The translations under genes and the position numbers were made by a program. A stretch of DNA of 64,000 nt. It comes from Duncaniella dubosii (GTDB lineage Bacteria; Bacteroidota; Bacteroidia; Bacteroidales; Muribaculaceae). Under the pieces are notes generated by a model, which saw only the letters and a list, made by a program, of their open reading frames with translations, had not been told where the DNA came from and ran no database searches. Every line of letters begins with the position of its first letter. Positions within the stretch are counted from its first letter, which is position 1. Location of the stretch: positions 744,001-808,000 of the forward strand of contig NZ_CP039396.1 of the NCBI RefSeq assembly GCF_004803915.1, read 5' to 3'. Positions 35,514 through 45,009 of this stretch are shown here, one piece after another.

Positions 35514-37208
35514 ATGAATCTAAGTAAACGTATCACATTCCTTACCATAGCGGCTGCGGCCTCTCTGGGAGCATTTGCCGATGGAAAGTCCTACACTTCT
35601 CAGATATGGTCGCCAGACCTCGGCAACGGCCAGTACAAAAACCCGATTATCGATGCCGACTACTCCGATCCGGACGTGGTCCGTGTCGGCGATGACTACT
35701 ACATGACCGCATCAAGCTTCTGCGACATACCCGGTCTGCCCATCCTGCACTCAAAGGACCTTGTCAACTGGACAATCATCGGCCATGCCATAGCCGAGAT
35801 GCCGGAATATGCACAGGCCGCACCCGACCCCAGCCACGGCAACCATGTCTGGGCGCCCGCAATCCGCTATCACAATGGAGAATTCTACATCTATTACGGC
35901 GATCCCGACCTCGGCATCTTCATGACAAAGACCAAGAATCCGGCAGGGCCGTGGGAACCGCTCGTCCATGTCCACAAGGCTAAGGGCATCATCGACACAT
36001 GCCCCTTCTGGGATGAGGACGGCAAGGCATACATAGCCCACGGATATGCAGGCAGCCGCGCCGGAGTCAAGAGCATCCTCGGAATGATTGAAATGACTCC
36101 CGACGGAACTTCGACAATCGGTCAGGACCGCGTCATCTATGACGGCCACATCGAAAACGAGACCATCGAAGGTGCGAAAATGTATAAAGTCGGAGACTGG
36201 TACTACATCTTCTCGCCCGCAGGCGGTGTCGCAACAGGATGGCAGGAAGTTCTGAGATCAAAAAGTCCTTGGGGACCTTACGAGGTGCGCAACGTGATGG
36301 ATCAGGGCAAATCAAGCGTCAACGGACCTCATCAGGGCGCATGGATCGACACTCCCGACGGCAAGGAACACTGGTTTATCCACTTCCAAGACAAAGGCCC
36401 TTGGGGACGTGTAGTCCACCTCCAGCCAATGGAATGGCGCGAAGACGGCTGGCCTGTGATCGGCGTCGACCCTGACGGCGACGGACGCGGCGAACCCGTC
36501 ATGAAATATCGCAAACCGAATGTCGGAAAGACATATCCCGCGGTCAATCCTGTCGAAAACGACGAATTTGACGGCACTACATTAGGTCTACAGTGGCAGT
36601 GGAAAGGAAATCCCAGCGCCCTCTGGTATTTCTGCGAAGCCAACACGTCGAAACTCCGTCTGTTCTCACACAAGACAAGCGACAGCCCTCGCCTCTATGA
36701 CGCTGCCAACCTCCTTCTTCAGAAATTCCCCGGTGAAAACTTCACCGCAACAGCCAAAGTACAGTTCTGTCCGCGCAAGCGCAACGGAAAAGTCGAGGCC
36801 GGCGAACGCGCAGGTATAGCTGTGATGGGATATAACTACGGCGCGCTCGCCCTCGAAAGCCGTGCCGACGGTATCTATCTCACCGAAGTCGGTGCGAAAA
36901 GTGCCAACAAGGGCACTAAGGAGAATGAAATCGAAGCCGTGAAACTCGACGGAGGCGACAAGGAAATGTATCTCCGTGTCCAGATCAAACGGACAGGTGT
37001 CAAGAACCCGACATCGAAAGACGACTACAAGGGAGAGGCAATCTTCTCGTACAGCTTCGACGGCAAGAAATTCACAACCTTCGGACAGCCCATCAGCCTT
37101 ACAAGCGGCCACTGGATCGGCTCAAAGGTCGGTCTGTTCTGCGTCCGCAACTGGGAAAGCAATGACAGCGGCTGGCTCGATGTCGACTGGTTCCGTATAA
37201 CCAAATAA
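35514..37208 (+). CDS. GH43-family glycoside hydrolase (arabinosidase/xylosidase/galactosidase type)
   Basis: 564 residues from the ATG at 35514, which starts a signal peptide (MNLSKRITFLTIAAAASLGAF); the ATG at 35475 adds a hydrophobic but atypical extension. The N-terminal five-blade propeller contains NPIIDADYSDPDVVRVGDDY (general base Asp), HVWAPAIRYHNGEFYIYYG and the later acid Glu region IENETIEGAKMYK. The C-terminal half (about 350-560) is a beta-sandwich of the GH43 C-terminal type. It removes side chains or cleaves arabinan/galactan attached to pectin; the specificity is inferred from the locus. Followed 31 bp later by the pectinesterase. Confidence 0.9.
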   Translation: MNLSKRITFLTIAAAASLGAFADGKSYTSQIWSPDLGNGQYKNPIIDADYSDPDVVRVGDDYYMTASSFCDIPGLPILHSKDLVNWTIIGHAIAEMPEYAQAAPDPSHGNHVWAPAIRYHNGEFYIYYGDPDLGIFMTKTKNPAGPWEPLVHVHKAKGIIDTCPFWDEDGKAYIAHGYAGSRAGVKSILGMIEMTPDGTSTIGQDRVIYDGHIENETIEGAKMYKVGDWYYIFSPAGGVATGWQEVLRSKSPWGPYEVRNVMDQGKSSVNGPHQGAWIDTPDGKEHWFIHFQDKGPWGRVVHLQPMEWREDGWPVIGVDPDGDGRGEPVMKYRKPNVGKTYPAVNPVENDEFDGTTLGLQWQWKGNPSALWYFCEANTSKLRLFSHKTSDSPRLYDAANLLLQKFPGENFTATAKVQFCPRKRNGKVEAGERAGIAVMGYNYGALALESRADGIYLTEVGAKSANKGTKENEIEAVKLDGGDKEMYLRVQIKRTGVKNPTSKDDYKGEAIFSYSFDGKKFTTFGQPISLTSGHWIGSKVGLFCVRNWESNDSGWLDVDWFRITK

Positions 37209-37239
37209 AACAGACCGGCACACAGCCCGGTCACACAAA

Positions 37240-38214
37240 ATGAACGCAATGAAAATAAAGCTCATAACACTTCTTATCATGCTTCTTCCGGCAGCAATGG
37301 GACTCAAGGTCTCCGCTGCCGAATACAAGCATGATATCTATGTCAACCAAGACGGTTCGGGCGACTACACAACAATCACCGAAGCCCTCGAAGGAATCCG
37401 TGCCTATATGGACTATACGGTTACCGTCCACATCGCCAACGGCACATATAAAGAAAAAATAATCATTCCCTCTTGGCTTAAAAATGTAAGCTTCATCGGT
37501 GAAGACCCGGAAAAGACCGTCATAACCTTCGACCATCACGCAAACATCGACAAGATGGGCACATTCCGCACCTATACCGTGAGAGTCGATGCCAACGACG
37601 TGCTTTTCAAAAACCTGACAATCGAAAACAACGCCCCACAGCTCGGACAGGCCGTTGCTCTCCACACCGAAGGCGACAAGATACGTTTTGTCAACTGCCG
37701 TTTCCTTGGAAATCAGGACACGATTTTCACCGGAGGCAAAAACGCGCGCCTCTATTTTGCCGACTGCTACATCGAAGGGACAACCGACTTCATCTTCGGT
37801 CCGGCGACAGCCTATTTCAAGAACTGCGACATTTTCAGCAAGCGTGATTCCTATATCACAGCCGCCTCGACTCCCGGCGATGTCAGATTCGGCTACATAT
37901 TCGACAGCTGCAAGCTCCGCGCTGCCGACAATGTGAAGAAAGTCTACCTCGGCCGTCCGTGGCGACCCTACGCCCACACGGTGTTCATCAACTGCGAGAT
38001 GGGCTCGCACATCCGTCCCGAAGGCTGGCACAACTGGAACAACGCCGACAACGAACGCACAGCCCGCTACGGCGAATATGGCTCACACGGCCCTGGCGCA
38101 GCGCAGTCAGGACGTGTCGGCTGGGCGATGAATATCACCGATGCTGACGCAGCCGCCTACCGCAGTCTTACAGAAGTATTCTCTGTAACCTCCGGCTGGA
38201 ATCCAACAAAATGA
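37240..38214 (+). CDS. CE8 pectinesterase
   Basis: 324 residues with signal peptide. It removes methyl esters from homogalacturonan, exposing it to GH28. Family motifs: GSGDYTTITEAL at the start, GQAVALHTEGDKIRFVNC, FLGNQDTIFTGG (catalytic Asp), TTDFIFGPATAYF (catalytic Asp), and YLGRPWRPYAHTVFINC (Arg/Trp). The right-handed beta-helix is complete. The ATG at 37249 is an alternative start. Lies between GH43 and the uronate catabolic genes. Confidence 0.95.
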   Translation: MNAMKIKLITLLIMLLPAAMGLKVSAAEYKHDIYVNQDGSGDYTTITEALEGIRAYMDYTVTVHIANGTYKEKIIIPSWLKNVSFIGEDPEKTVITFDHHANIDKMGTFRTYTVRVDANDVLFKNLTIENNAPQLGQAVALHTEGDKIRFVNCRFLGNQDTIFTGGKNARLYFADCYIEGTTDFIFGPATAYFKNCDIFSKRDSYITAASTPGDVRFGYIFDSCKLRAADNVKKVYLGRPWRPYAHTVFINCEMGSHIRPEGWHNWNNADNERTARYGEYGSHGPGAAQSGRVGWAMNITDADAAAYRSLTEVFSVTSGWNPTK

Positions 38215-38288
38215 CAAAACAATGACATCAATTCTCTCCTTTCTTCTTAATCTGACAACAACTAATCAAATCACAATACTTATTAATC

Positions 38289-39778
38289 ATGAAAGCTCTA
38301 AACAAACTCACCGCTCCCAAAGCAGTGGCCCCCGAAAGAATCATCCAATTCGGCGAAGGCAACTTCCTCCGCGCATTTGTTGACTGGATCATCAAGAACA
38401 TGAACGACAAGACCGACTTCAACTCATCGGTTGTAGTAGTTCAGGGTACACCCGACGCATTCGTCACCCAGCTGCTTGAGGGACAGGACTGCCTCTATCA
38501 CGTAAATCTTCAGGGCCGTCTTGACGGTGAGGTGGTAAACTCACTCACCCGCATCGATGTGATCAGCCGCGCACTCAGCCCGTTCACTCAGTTCGATGCC
38601 TTCCTCGCGCTCGCCGATCAGCCCGAAATGCGCTTCGTTATCTCAAACACAACCGAAGCAGGTATCGCATTCGACCCCGAATGCAAGCTGTCTGACCGCC
38701 CCGCAGCTTCTTATCCCGGCAAGCTCACACAGCTTCTCTACCGTCGATTCAAGACTTTCAACGGTGCAGCCGACAAGGGCTTCATCATCATGCCCTGCGA
38801 GCTTATCTTCGAAAACGGCCATCACCTCAAGGAAATCATCTTCAAATACATCGACCTCTGGAAAGAGGAACTCGGCTCTGACTACGAGGCATTCAAGAGC
38901 TGGTTCAGCGAAAGCTGCTACGTATGCGCCACACTCGTTGACCGCATCGTTCCGGGCTTCCCCGCAAGGACATCAACGAAATTCAGGAAAAACTCGGCTA
39001 CAGAGACAACCTCGTCGTTCAGGGCGAAGCATTCCACCTCTGGGTCATCGAACGCGCGTCAAACATCTCGATCGAGCAGCTCCGCGCCGAATTCCCCGCT
39101 GAAAAGGCAGGCCTTCAGGTTCTCATCACTGACTCTGAAGCTCCTTACCACGAACGTAAGGTCACCCTTCTCAACGGTCCTCACACCGTCCTTTCACCTG
39201 TCGCATTCCTCAGCGGCGTGAACATCGTGCGCGATGCCTGCAACCACCCCGTCATCGGCAAATATATCAACAAGGTGCAGTTCGACGAACTCATGCAGAC
39301 CCTCAACCTCCCGATGGAAGAGCTTCAGAAGTTCGGCGCTGACGTGCTTGAGCGCTTCAATAACCCCTACGTCGACCATCAGGTGACTTCAATCATGCTC
39401 AACTCATTCCCGAAATACCAGACCCGCGACCTCCCCGGCCTCAAGACTTATCTCGAACGCAAGGGCGAACTTCCCAAAGGTCTCGTGCTCGGCCTCGCAG
39501 CCCTCATCACCTACTACAAGGGCGGCAAGCGTGAAGACGGCACTGAAATCGTTCCGAAGGACGACCAGAAGATCATGGATCTCCTCACCGAACTCTGGGC
39601 TACAGGCGACACCCGCAAGGTGGCTGAAGGCGTACTCGCTGCCAAGGATCTCATCTGGGGCGAAGAACACGGCGATCTCAACAACATCCCCGGTCTCACC
39701 GACCTCGTCACCGAATACCTCAACTCCATTCAGGAAAAGGGTATGCTCGAAACTGTCAAAGAAGTAGTTGAAGCTTAA
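38289..39778 (+). CDS. uxaB: Tagaturonate reductase (altronate oxidoreductase), one apparent frameshift
   Basis: Reduces D-tagaturonate to D-altronate with NADH, the second step of galacturonate breakdown. Mannitol dehydrogenase-family architecture: N-terminal Rossmann start IQFGEGNFLRAFVDWII and C-terminal helical domain (GVNIVRDACNHPVIGKYI; LERFNNPYVDHQVTSIMLNS). The frame breaks at CCCC 38960-38963; adding one C gives VPGFPRKDINEIQEKLGYRD and a protein of 496 residues. Followed 11 bp later by uxaA. Confidence 0.93.
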
Positions 39779-39789
39779 TCTCAGCCCGG

Positions 39790-41301
39790 ATGAAGGACTT
39801 TCTTAAAATCAATCTCGCCGACAACGTCGCAGTCGCAATCAGCCCGCTCTCGGCAGGCACGACTGTCAACGTCGACGGTGACGACATAACACTTGTGGCC
39901 GACATTCCTGCCGGCCACAAGTTCGCCCTTTGCAAAATCGCCGAGGGTGAAAACGTGATCAAATACGGTTTCCCTATCGGCCATGCACGCCACGCAGTGA
40001 AAAAGGGCGCGTTCCTTGACCACAACGACATCAAGACAAATCTTGAAGGTCAGCTCGACTATTCAGACATCTCTATCGACAACCCGTCGCCCGAAGCCCC
40101 CGGCGCTGCCCTCAAGGGAGCGGAAGCCACATTCATGGGCTACGAGCGTCCCGACGGTCAGGTCGGCATCCGCAACGAAATCTGGGTAATCCCCACCGTA
40201 GGCTGTGTCAACGGCATCGCAAAGCAGATTGTCGACCGTCTCAACGCCGAGACTAAGGCTGAAGGCGTGGACGGCATCTTCGCTTTCCCACACAACTACG
40301 GCTGTTCACAGCTCGGCGACGACCACGAGAACACCAAAAAGATTCTCCGCGACATGGTGCTCCACCCCAATGCGGGCGGAATCCTCGTCATCGGTCTCGG
40401 CTGCGAAAACAACCAGCCTAAGGTCTTTGAGGAATTCTGTGGCGACTATGACCGCAACCGTGTCAAATTCATGGTGTGTCAGGAAGTCGAGGGCGACGAA
40501 GTTGAAGCCGGCCTCGAAATCCTCCGCAGCCTCTACGAGCAGGCCCGCACCTTCGAGCGCACACAGCAGCCCGCGTCAAAACTCCGCATCGGCCTCAAGT
40601 GTGGCGGCTCTGACGGATTCTCGGGCATAACCGCCAACCCGCTCCTCGGAGAATTCTCCGACTGGCTCTGCGAACAGCAGGGTGGAACTACCGTGCTCAC
40701 CGAAGTGCCCGAAATGTTCGGCGCCGAGACAATCCTCATGCGCCGCTGCGCCGACGACAAGCTTCTCGGCGAAACCGTCTCGCTCATCAACAACTTCAAG
40801 GAATACTTCCTCAGCCACGGAGAGCCCGTCGGCGAAAACCCCTCGCCCGGCAACAAGGCGGGAGGTATCTCCACTCTTGAAGAAAAAGCCCTCGGCTGCA
40901 CCCAGAAGTCGGGCAAGAGCCCTGTATTCGGTGTGATGGAATACGGCGAACGCATCCACAACCACGGACTCAACCTCCTCTCCGCCCCCGGCAACGACCT
41001 CGTGGCTTCGACCGCGCTCGCTGCAGCAGGCTGCCAGATGGTGCTCTTCACAACAGGCCGTGGAACTCCATTCGGCACTTTCGTCCCCACGATGAAGGTT
41101 TCGACCAACTCCGGACTTGCCGCCCGCAAGCCGACATGGATCGACTTCAACGCCGGACGTCTCGCTGAGGACAGCACAATGGCTGATGTCCTCGCCGACT
41201 TCGTGGCCTACGTGCTCAAAGTAGCTTCAGGCGAACAGGTTAATTCCGAAAAGAGCGGCATCCACGAAATCTCGATTTTCAAAAACGGAGTCACACTCTG
41301 A
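39790..41301 (+). CDS. uxaA: Altronate dehydratase
   Basis: 503 residues. Dehydrates D-altronate to 2-keto-3-deoxygluconate. The N-terminal SAF-type domain (about 1-95, with AGHKFALCKIAEGENVIKYG) is followed by the catalytic region with RPDGQVGIRNEIWVIPTVGC, FPHNYGCSQLGDDHENT, GLGCENNQP and LKCGGSDGFSGITANP, whose cysteines and acidic residues bind the metal. Full length, no defect. Confidence 0.96.
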   Translation: MKDFLKINLADNVAVAISPLSAGTTVNVDGDDITLVADIPAGHKFALCKIAEGENVIKYGFPIGHARHAVKKGAFLDHNDIKTNLEGQLDYSDISIDNPSPEAPGAALKGAEATFMGYERPDGQVGIRNEIWVIPTVGCVNGIAKQIVDRLNAETKAEGVDGIFAFPHNYGCSQLGDDHENTKKILRDMVLHPNAGGILVIGLGCENNQPKVFEEFCGDYDRNRVKFMVCQEVEGDEVEAGLEILRSLYEQARTFERTQQPASKLRIGLKCGGSDGFSGITANPLLGEFSDWLCEQQGGTTVLTEVPEMFGAETILMRRCADDKLLGETVSLINNFKEYFLSHGEPVGENPSPGNKAGGISTLEEKALGCTQKSGKSPVFGVMEYGERIHNHGLNLLSAPGNDLVASTALAAAGCQMVLFTTGRGTPFGTFVPTMKVSTNSGLAARKPTWIDFNAGRLAEDSTMADVLADFVAYVLKVASGEQVNSEKSGIHEISIFKNGVTL

Positions 41302-41316
41302 TTCCATTCCCCCTAC

Positions 41317-41371
41317 GGTGGTTACAGCCTCCCCGGCGCTTCCCCGAAGCGCCATGAGAGCGGTAACCACC
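41317..41371 (+). repeat. Two-tier hairpin between uxaA and uxaC
   Basis: Outer stem GGTGGTTAC (41317-41325) with GTAACCACC (41363-41371) and an inner perfect stem GGCGCTTC / GAAGCGCC (41335-41342, 41346-41353). It is followed by ATAATCACATTTTTC, a weak T-tract. Could be an intercistronic processing or stabilising element, or a leaky terminator. Confidence 0.65.
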
Positions 41372-41432
41372 ATAATCACATTTTTCTCTCAACCTCCCAC
41401 TTCTAACCTCTTAAAACCAAAAACATCCACGC

Positions 41433-42848
41433 ATGAAACCTTTCATGGACGAAAACTTCCTGCTGCAGACCGAAACCGCACAGAAGTTATATCACGAACA
41501 CGCAGCTAAAATGCCCATCATCGACTACCACTGCCACCTCATCCCCAAGATGGTTGCCGATGACCACCGCTTCAAATCAATCACCGAAATCTGGCTCGGC
41601 GGCGACCACTACAAGTGGCGTGCAATGCGCTCAAACGGCGTAGACGAACGCTTCTGCACCGGAACTGACACCTCTGACTGGGAAAAATTCCAGAAGTGGG
41701 CCGAAACCGTTCCCTACACCTTCCGTAACCCCCTCTACCACTGGACTCACCTCGAACTCAAGACAGCTTTCGGCATCGACAAGCTTCTCAACCCCGAGAC
41801 CGCCCGTGAAATCTTTGATGAATGTAACGACAAGCTCCTCAACGATCCCTCGATGACCGCACGCGGACTCATGCGCCGCTACAACGTGGAGACTGTCTGC
41901 ACCACCGACGATCCCGTCGACTCGCTCGAATACCACAAGCAGGTGCGCGAAAGCGGATTTGAAATCAAGATGCTCCCAACATGGCGTCCCGACAAGGCTA
42001 TGGCCGTTGAAGTACCCGCCGAATTCCGCGCATACGTCGAGAAGCTCGCTGAAGTTTCAGGCGTTGAAATCAACAAGTTCAACGACATGATCGACGCTCT
42101 CCAGAAGCGCCACGACTTCTTCGAGGAAATGGGCTGCCGTCTCTCTGACCACGGCATCGAGGAATTCTATGCCGAAGACTACACCGATGCCGAAATCGAA
42201 GCAATCTTCGACAAGGTTTACGGCGGCAAAGAGCTCACCAAGGAAGAAATCCTCAAGTTCAAGAGCGCCATGCTCGTCATCTTCGGCGAAATGGACTACG
42301 AATCAGGCTGGACACAGCAGTTCCACTACGGAGCTATCCGCAACAACAACACCAAGATGTTCAAGCTCCTCGGCCCTGACACCGGTTTCGACTCGATCGG
42401 CGAATTCACCACTGCCAAGGCATGTGCCAAATTCCTCGACACACTCAACACCCGTGGCAAGCTCACAAAGACCATCCTCTACAACCTCAACCCCTGTGCC
42501 AACGAAGTTATCGCAACCATGCTCGGCAACTTCCAGGACGGCACTGTGGCCGGAAAGATCCAATTCGGTTCAGGCTGGTGGTTCCTTGACCAGAAAGACG
42601 GTATGGAGAAGCAGATGAACGCCCTCTCACTCCTCGGTCTGCTCAGCCGCTTCGTCGGCATGCTCACCGACTCGCGCTCGTTCCTCTCATACCCCCGCCA
42701 CGAATATTTCCGCCGCACTCTCTGCAACCTCGTCGGAAACGACGTTGAAAACGGTCTCATCCCCTACACAGGCTACGAAGAAAACCGAGTAAACCAGATG
42801 ATCGAGGATATCTGCTACAACAACGCCAAGAACTATTTCAAATTCTAA
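41433..42848 (+). CDS. uxaC: Uronate (glucuronate/galacturonate) isomerase
   Basis: 471 residues, usual length. Converts galacturonate to tagaturonate, the first intracellular step. TIM-barrel metal motif IIDYHCHLIP (His33, His35), TTDDPVDSLEYH, LPTWRPDKAM and the C-terminal RHEYFRRTLCNLVGNDVENG are all present. It follows uxaA by 131 bp with a hairpin between and overlaps the transporter region closely (3 bp gap). Confidence 0.96.
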   Translation: MKPFMDENFLLQTETAQKLYHEHAAKMPIIDYHCHLIPKMVADDHRFKSITEIWLGGDHYKWRAMRSNGVDERFCTGTDTSDWEKFQKWAETVPYTFRNPLYHWTHLELKTAFGIDKLLNPETAREIFDECNDKLLNDPSMTARGLMRRYNVETVCTTDDPVDSLEYHKQVRESGFEIKMLPTWRPDKAMAVEVPAEFRAYVEKLAEVSGVEINKFNDMIDALQKRHDFFEEMGCRLSDHGIEEFYAEDYTDAEIEAIFDKVYGGKELTKEEILKFKSAMLVIFGEMDYESGWTQQFHYGAIRNNNTKMFKLLGPDTGFDSIGEFTTAKACAKFLDTLNTRGKLTKTILYNLNPCANEVIATMLGNFQDGTVAGKIQFGSGWWFLDQKDGMEKQMNALSLLGLLSRFVGMLTDSRSFLSYPRHEYFRRTLCNLVGNDVENGLIPYTGYEENRVNQMIEDICYNNAKNYFKF

Positions 42849-42851
42849 TCT

Positions 42852-44356
42852 ATGGCATCAGCAGCAACCTCCCCCCTTGCAGCAGCAAACAAAAAGATGA
42901 CCAACTTCCGCTGGACCATCTGCGCGCTGCTTTTCCTCGCGACCACAGTCAACTACATGGACCGTCAGGTGCTTTCGCTCACTTGGAAAGAGTTCATTTC
43001 TCCCGAGTTCCACTGGACCGACGCCAACTATGGTCTGATCACAGCCGTCTTCTCCATCGTCTATGCCGTGGCCAACCTTCTTGCCGGCCGCTTCATCGAC
43101 TGGATGGGCACCAAGAAAGGCTACCTCTGGGCAATCGGCGTATGGTCGGCCGGCGCATGTCTCCATGCGGTCTGCGGTGTGGCTACTGAAGCCACGCTCG
43201 GCATCCACGACGCTGCCGGACTCGTCAAAGCCACCGGCGACGTTGCAATGACAATTGCTACCGTATCTGTCTACTTCTTCCTCGCCGCCCGCACCATCCT
43301 CGCTCTCGGTGAGGCCGGAAACTTCCCCGCAGCCATCAAGGTGACTGCCGAATACTTCCCCAAGCGTGACCGTGCCTACGCCACATCCATCTTCAATGCA
43401 GGATCGGCTGTCGGCGCCCTCATCGCACCCTTCACCATCGGCCCGCTCGCCAAATTCTTCCAGAGCATCGGCTGGGGCAACGGATGGGAAATGGCCTTCA
43501 TAATCATCGGTGCTCTCGGCTTCGTCTGGATGGGATTCTGGGTAGTCCTCTACAAGAAACCCGCTGAAAATCCCCACGTCAACGCTGCCGAGCTTGCCTA
43601 CATCGAGCAGGACAACGAGACTGCCGACGAAAGCGCAAAGCAGAAAGCCGAAGTCGAGGACAGCGAGACAGCCACAATCCCCTTCTGGAAGTGTTTCAAA
43701 TACCCCCAGACATGGGCCGTGTTTGTCGGCAAGTTCATGACCGACGGTGTGTGGTGGTTCTTCCTCTTCTGGACACCCGCCTATATCACCGACGTGTTCA
43801 AGCTCTCGACTTCATCGGGCGAAGGCATGGTCATGATCTTCGTGCTCTACCTCATCACCATGCTCTCGATCTACGGCGGCAAGCTCCCGACCATATTCAT
43901 TGACCGCGCCGCGCGCCGTGGAGTCAACATCGACCCCTACGCCGCTCGCATGCGCGCAATGCTTATCTTCGCAGTGTTCCCCCTCCTCGCACTTCTTGCA
44001 CAGCCCCTCAGCTCCGCATCGCCTTGGCTTCCCATCATCATCATCGTATAGCCGGTGCGGCTCACCAGTCATGGAGCGCCAACATCTACTCTGTCGTGGG
44101 CGACATGTTCCCCAAATCGACCATCGCCACCATCATCGGTATCGGCGGTATGGCCGGTGGTCTCGGATCATTCCTCATCAACTACGGCAGCGGTATCCTC
44201 TTTGACTATGCCGCACAGACCAACATGTCATTCATGAGCTATGAAGGCAAACCCGCCGGATACTTCATCGTATTCTGCATCTGCGGTGTCGCTTATCTCG
44301 TAGGCTGGGCAATCATGAAGCTCCTCGTTCCCCGCTACAAAAAAATCGAAGTATAA
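42852..44356 (+). CDS. exuT: Hexuronate MFS transporter (ExuT-like), one apparent frameshift
   Basis: Major facilitator of the anion:cation symporter group. Start block FRWTICALLFLATTVNYMDRQVLSL is the ExuT/GudP-type first helix (read over about residues 18-42), then NLLAGRFIDWMGTKKG, the MFS motif A, and LGEAGNFPAAIKVTAEYFPKRDR. The frame breaks at 44046; adding one G joins LPIIII to GIAGAAHQSWSAN and restores helices 9-12, total 501 residues. It imports galacturonate or glucuronate across the inner membrane for UxaC. Last gene of the operon, with a strong terminator. Confidence 0.92.
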
Positions 44357-44398
44357 GCCAATTTAAATAATTGTAAATAACATATTACGATTTACCCT

Positions 44399-44442
44399 AA
44401 AAAGGCAATGCCGAAATCCAAGGATTTCGGCATTGCCTTTTT
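44399..44442 (+). terminator. Terminator of the uronate operon
   Basis: A perfect inverted repeat with 21-nt arms, 44399-44419 and 44422-44442 (core GGCAATGCCGAAATCC), with flanking A5 and T5 tracts that allow bidirectional use. Confidence 0.95.
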
Positions 44443-44483
44443 GTTCATTTTGTACATTCTCATTAAATTCCATAGAAATCTAA

Positions 44484-44514
44484 TTGCGACTGATATAAAT
44501 TTTAATTATCTTTG
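44484..44514 (+). promoter_or_regulatory. Promoter upstream of the structured RNA region
   Basis: TTG 44484-44486, a 20-bp spacer, TATCTTTG 44507-44514. Predicted start about 44521. No credible ORF begins soon after it. Confidence 0.75.
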
Positions 44515-44520
44515 CGACCA

Positions 44521-44773
44521 CAACTGATAGAGTTCGGTTGTTTTTACATATTCATAACAAAAGCGTTTTTTGCTTTATCCTTTAATAGAAAATCGCCAAA
44601 TTTTTATAGTCGAAGGATTAGCAGTCACAAAACGCTCATGCTTGCCTATATCCACCCCCGGCAAGGGGCAAGGTCGATATATCGGCATGGCGTGAGGGTG
44701 GACTGTTTATTTCGACTAAGGCGTTTGGCGATGCCTCTATTAAGATAAACAGCACGAAGTCCCTGCGCTTTTT
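44521..44773 (+). ncRNA. Candidate structured non-coding RNA (rod-like, 6S-like topology or novel)
   Basis: Nested helices seen by eye: ATCGCCAAA/TTTGGCGAT (44592-44600, 44724-44732), TAGTCGAA/TTCGACTA (44607-44614, 44711-44718), AGCAGTC/GACTGTT (44620-44626, 44701-44707), ACGC/GCGT and ATGC/GCAT (44632-44641, 44685-44693), and CTTGCC/GGCAAG inside. An alternative TCCACCC/GGGTGGA pairing (44651-44657, 44696-44702) would cross these as a pseudoknot. A weak terminator, AGCACG/TGCGCT plus T5, ends at 44773. It has a near-ideal promoter and no ORF. It lacks the tmRNA, RNase P and SRP signatures I know. A 6S RNA or the leader of the zinc-ribbon genes are alternatives. Confidence 0.55.
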
Positions 44774-45009
44774 GTATTTCTTAACCTTAATACGATTATT
44801 GTCATACAGAGGGGACACGATGGCAGCCTTATTTACACATGAGAACGTTTTACAGTATACGCAGTAAGTACAAGTGCAAGTGCATTTCACTCATATAGCA
44901 GAGTGATGTCAGTCAGATTCAATCGGGTTTAAATTCAATTTTTATCATACATGTCTGGATGTGACCGTAAATATGCGCATATCCAAATGACTTAATATCT
45001 GCGTAAAAA
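44774..45009 (+). other. Gap upstream of the first zinc-ribbon gene
   Basis: 236 bp, AT-rich, with a small hairpin CACTC/GAGTG near 44888-44905. No clear promoter box. The zinc-ribbon genes may be read from the promoter at 44484 through a leaky terminator. Confidence 0.35.

Noticed and set aside
37231..38031. 266-codon minus-strand open frame
   Set aside because: Antisense shadow of the CE8 pectinesterase gene.
44512..44748. 78-codon open frame in the gap before the zinc-ribbon genes
   Set aside because: Starts at the -7 box, has no coding character, and lies across the paired arms of the structured RNA.
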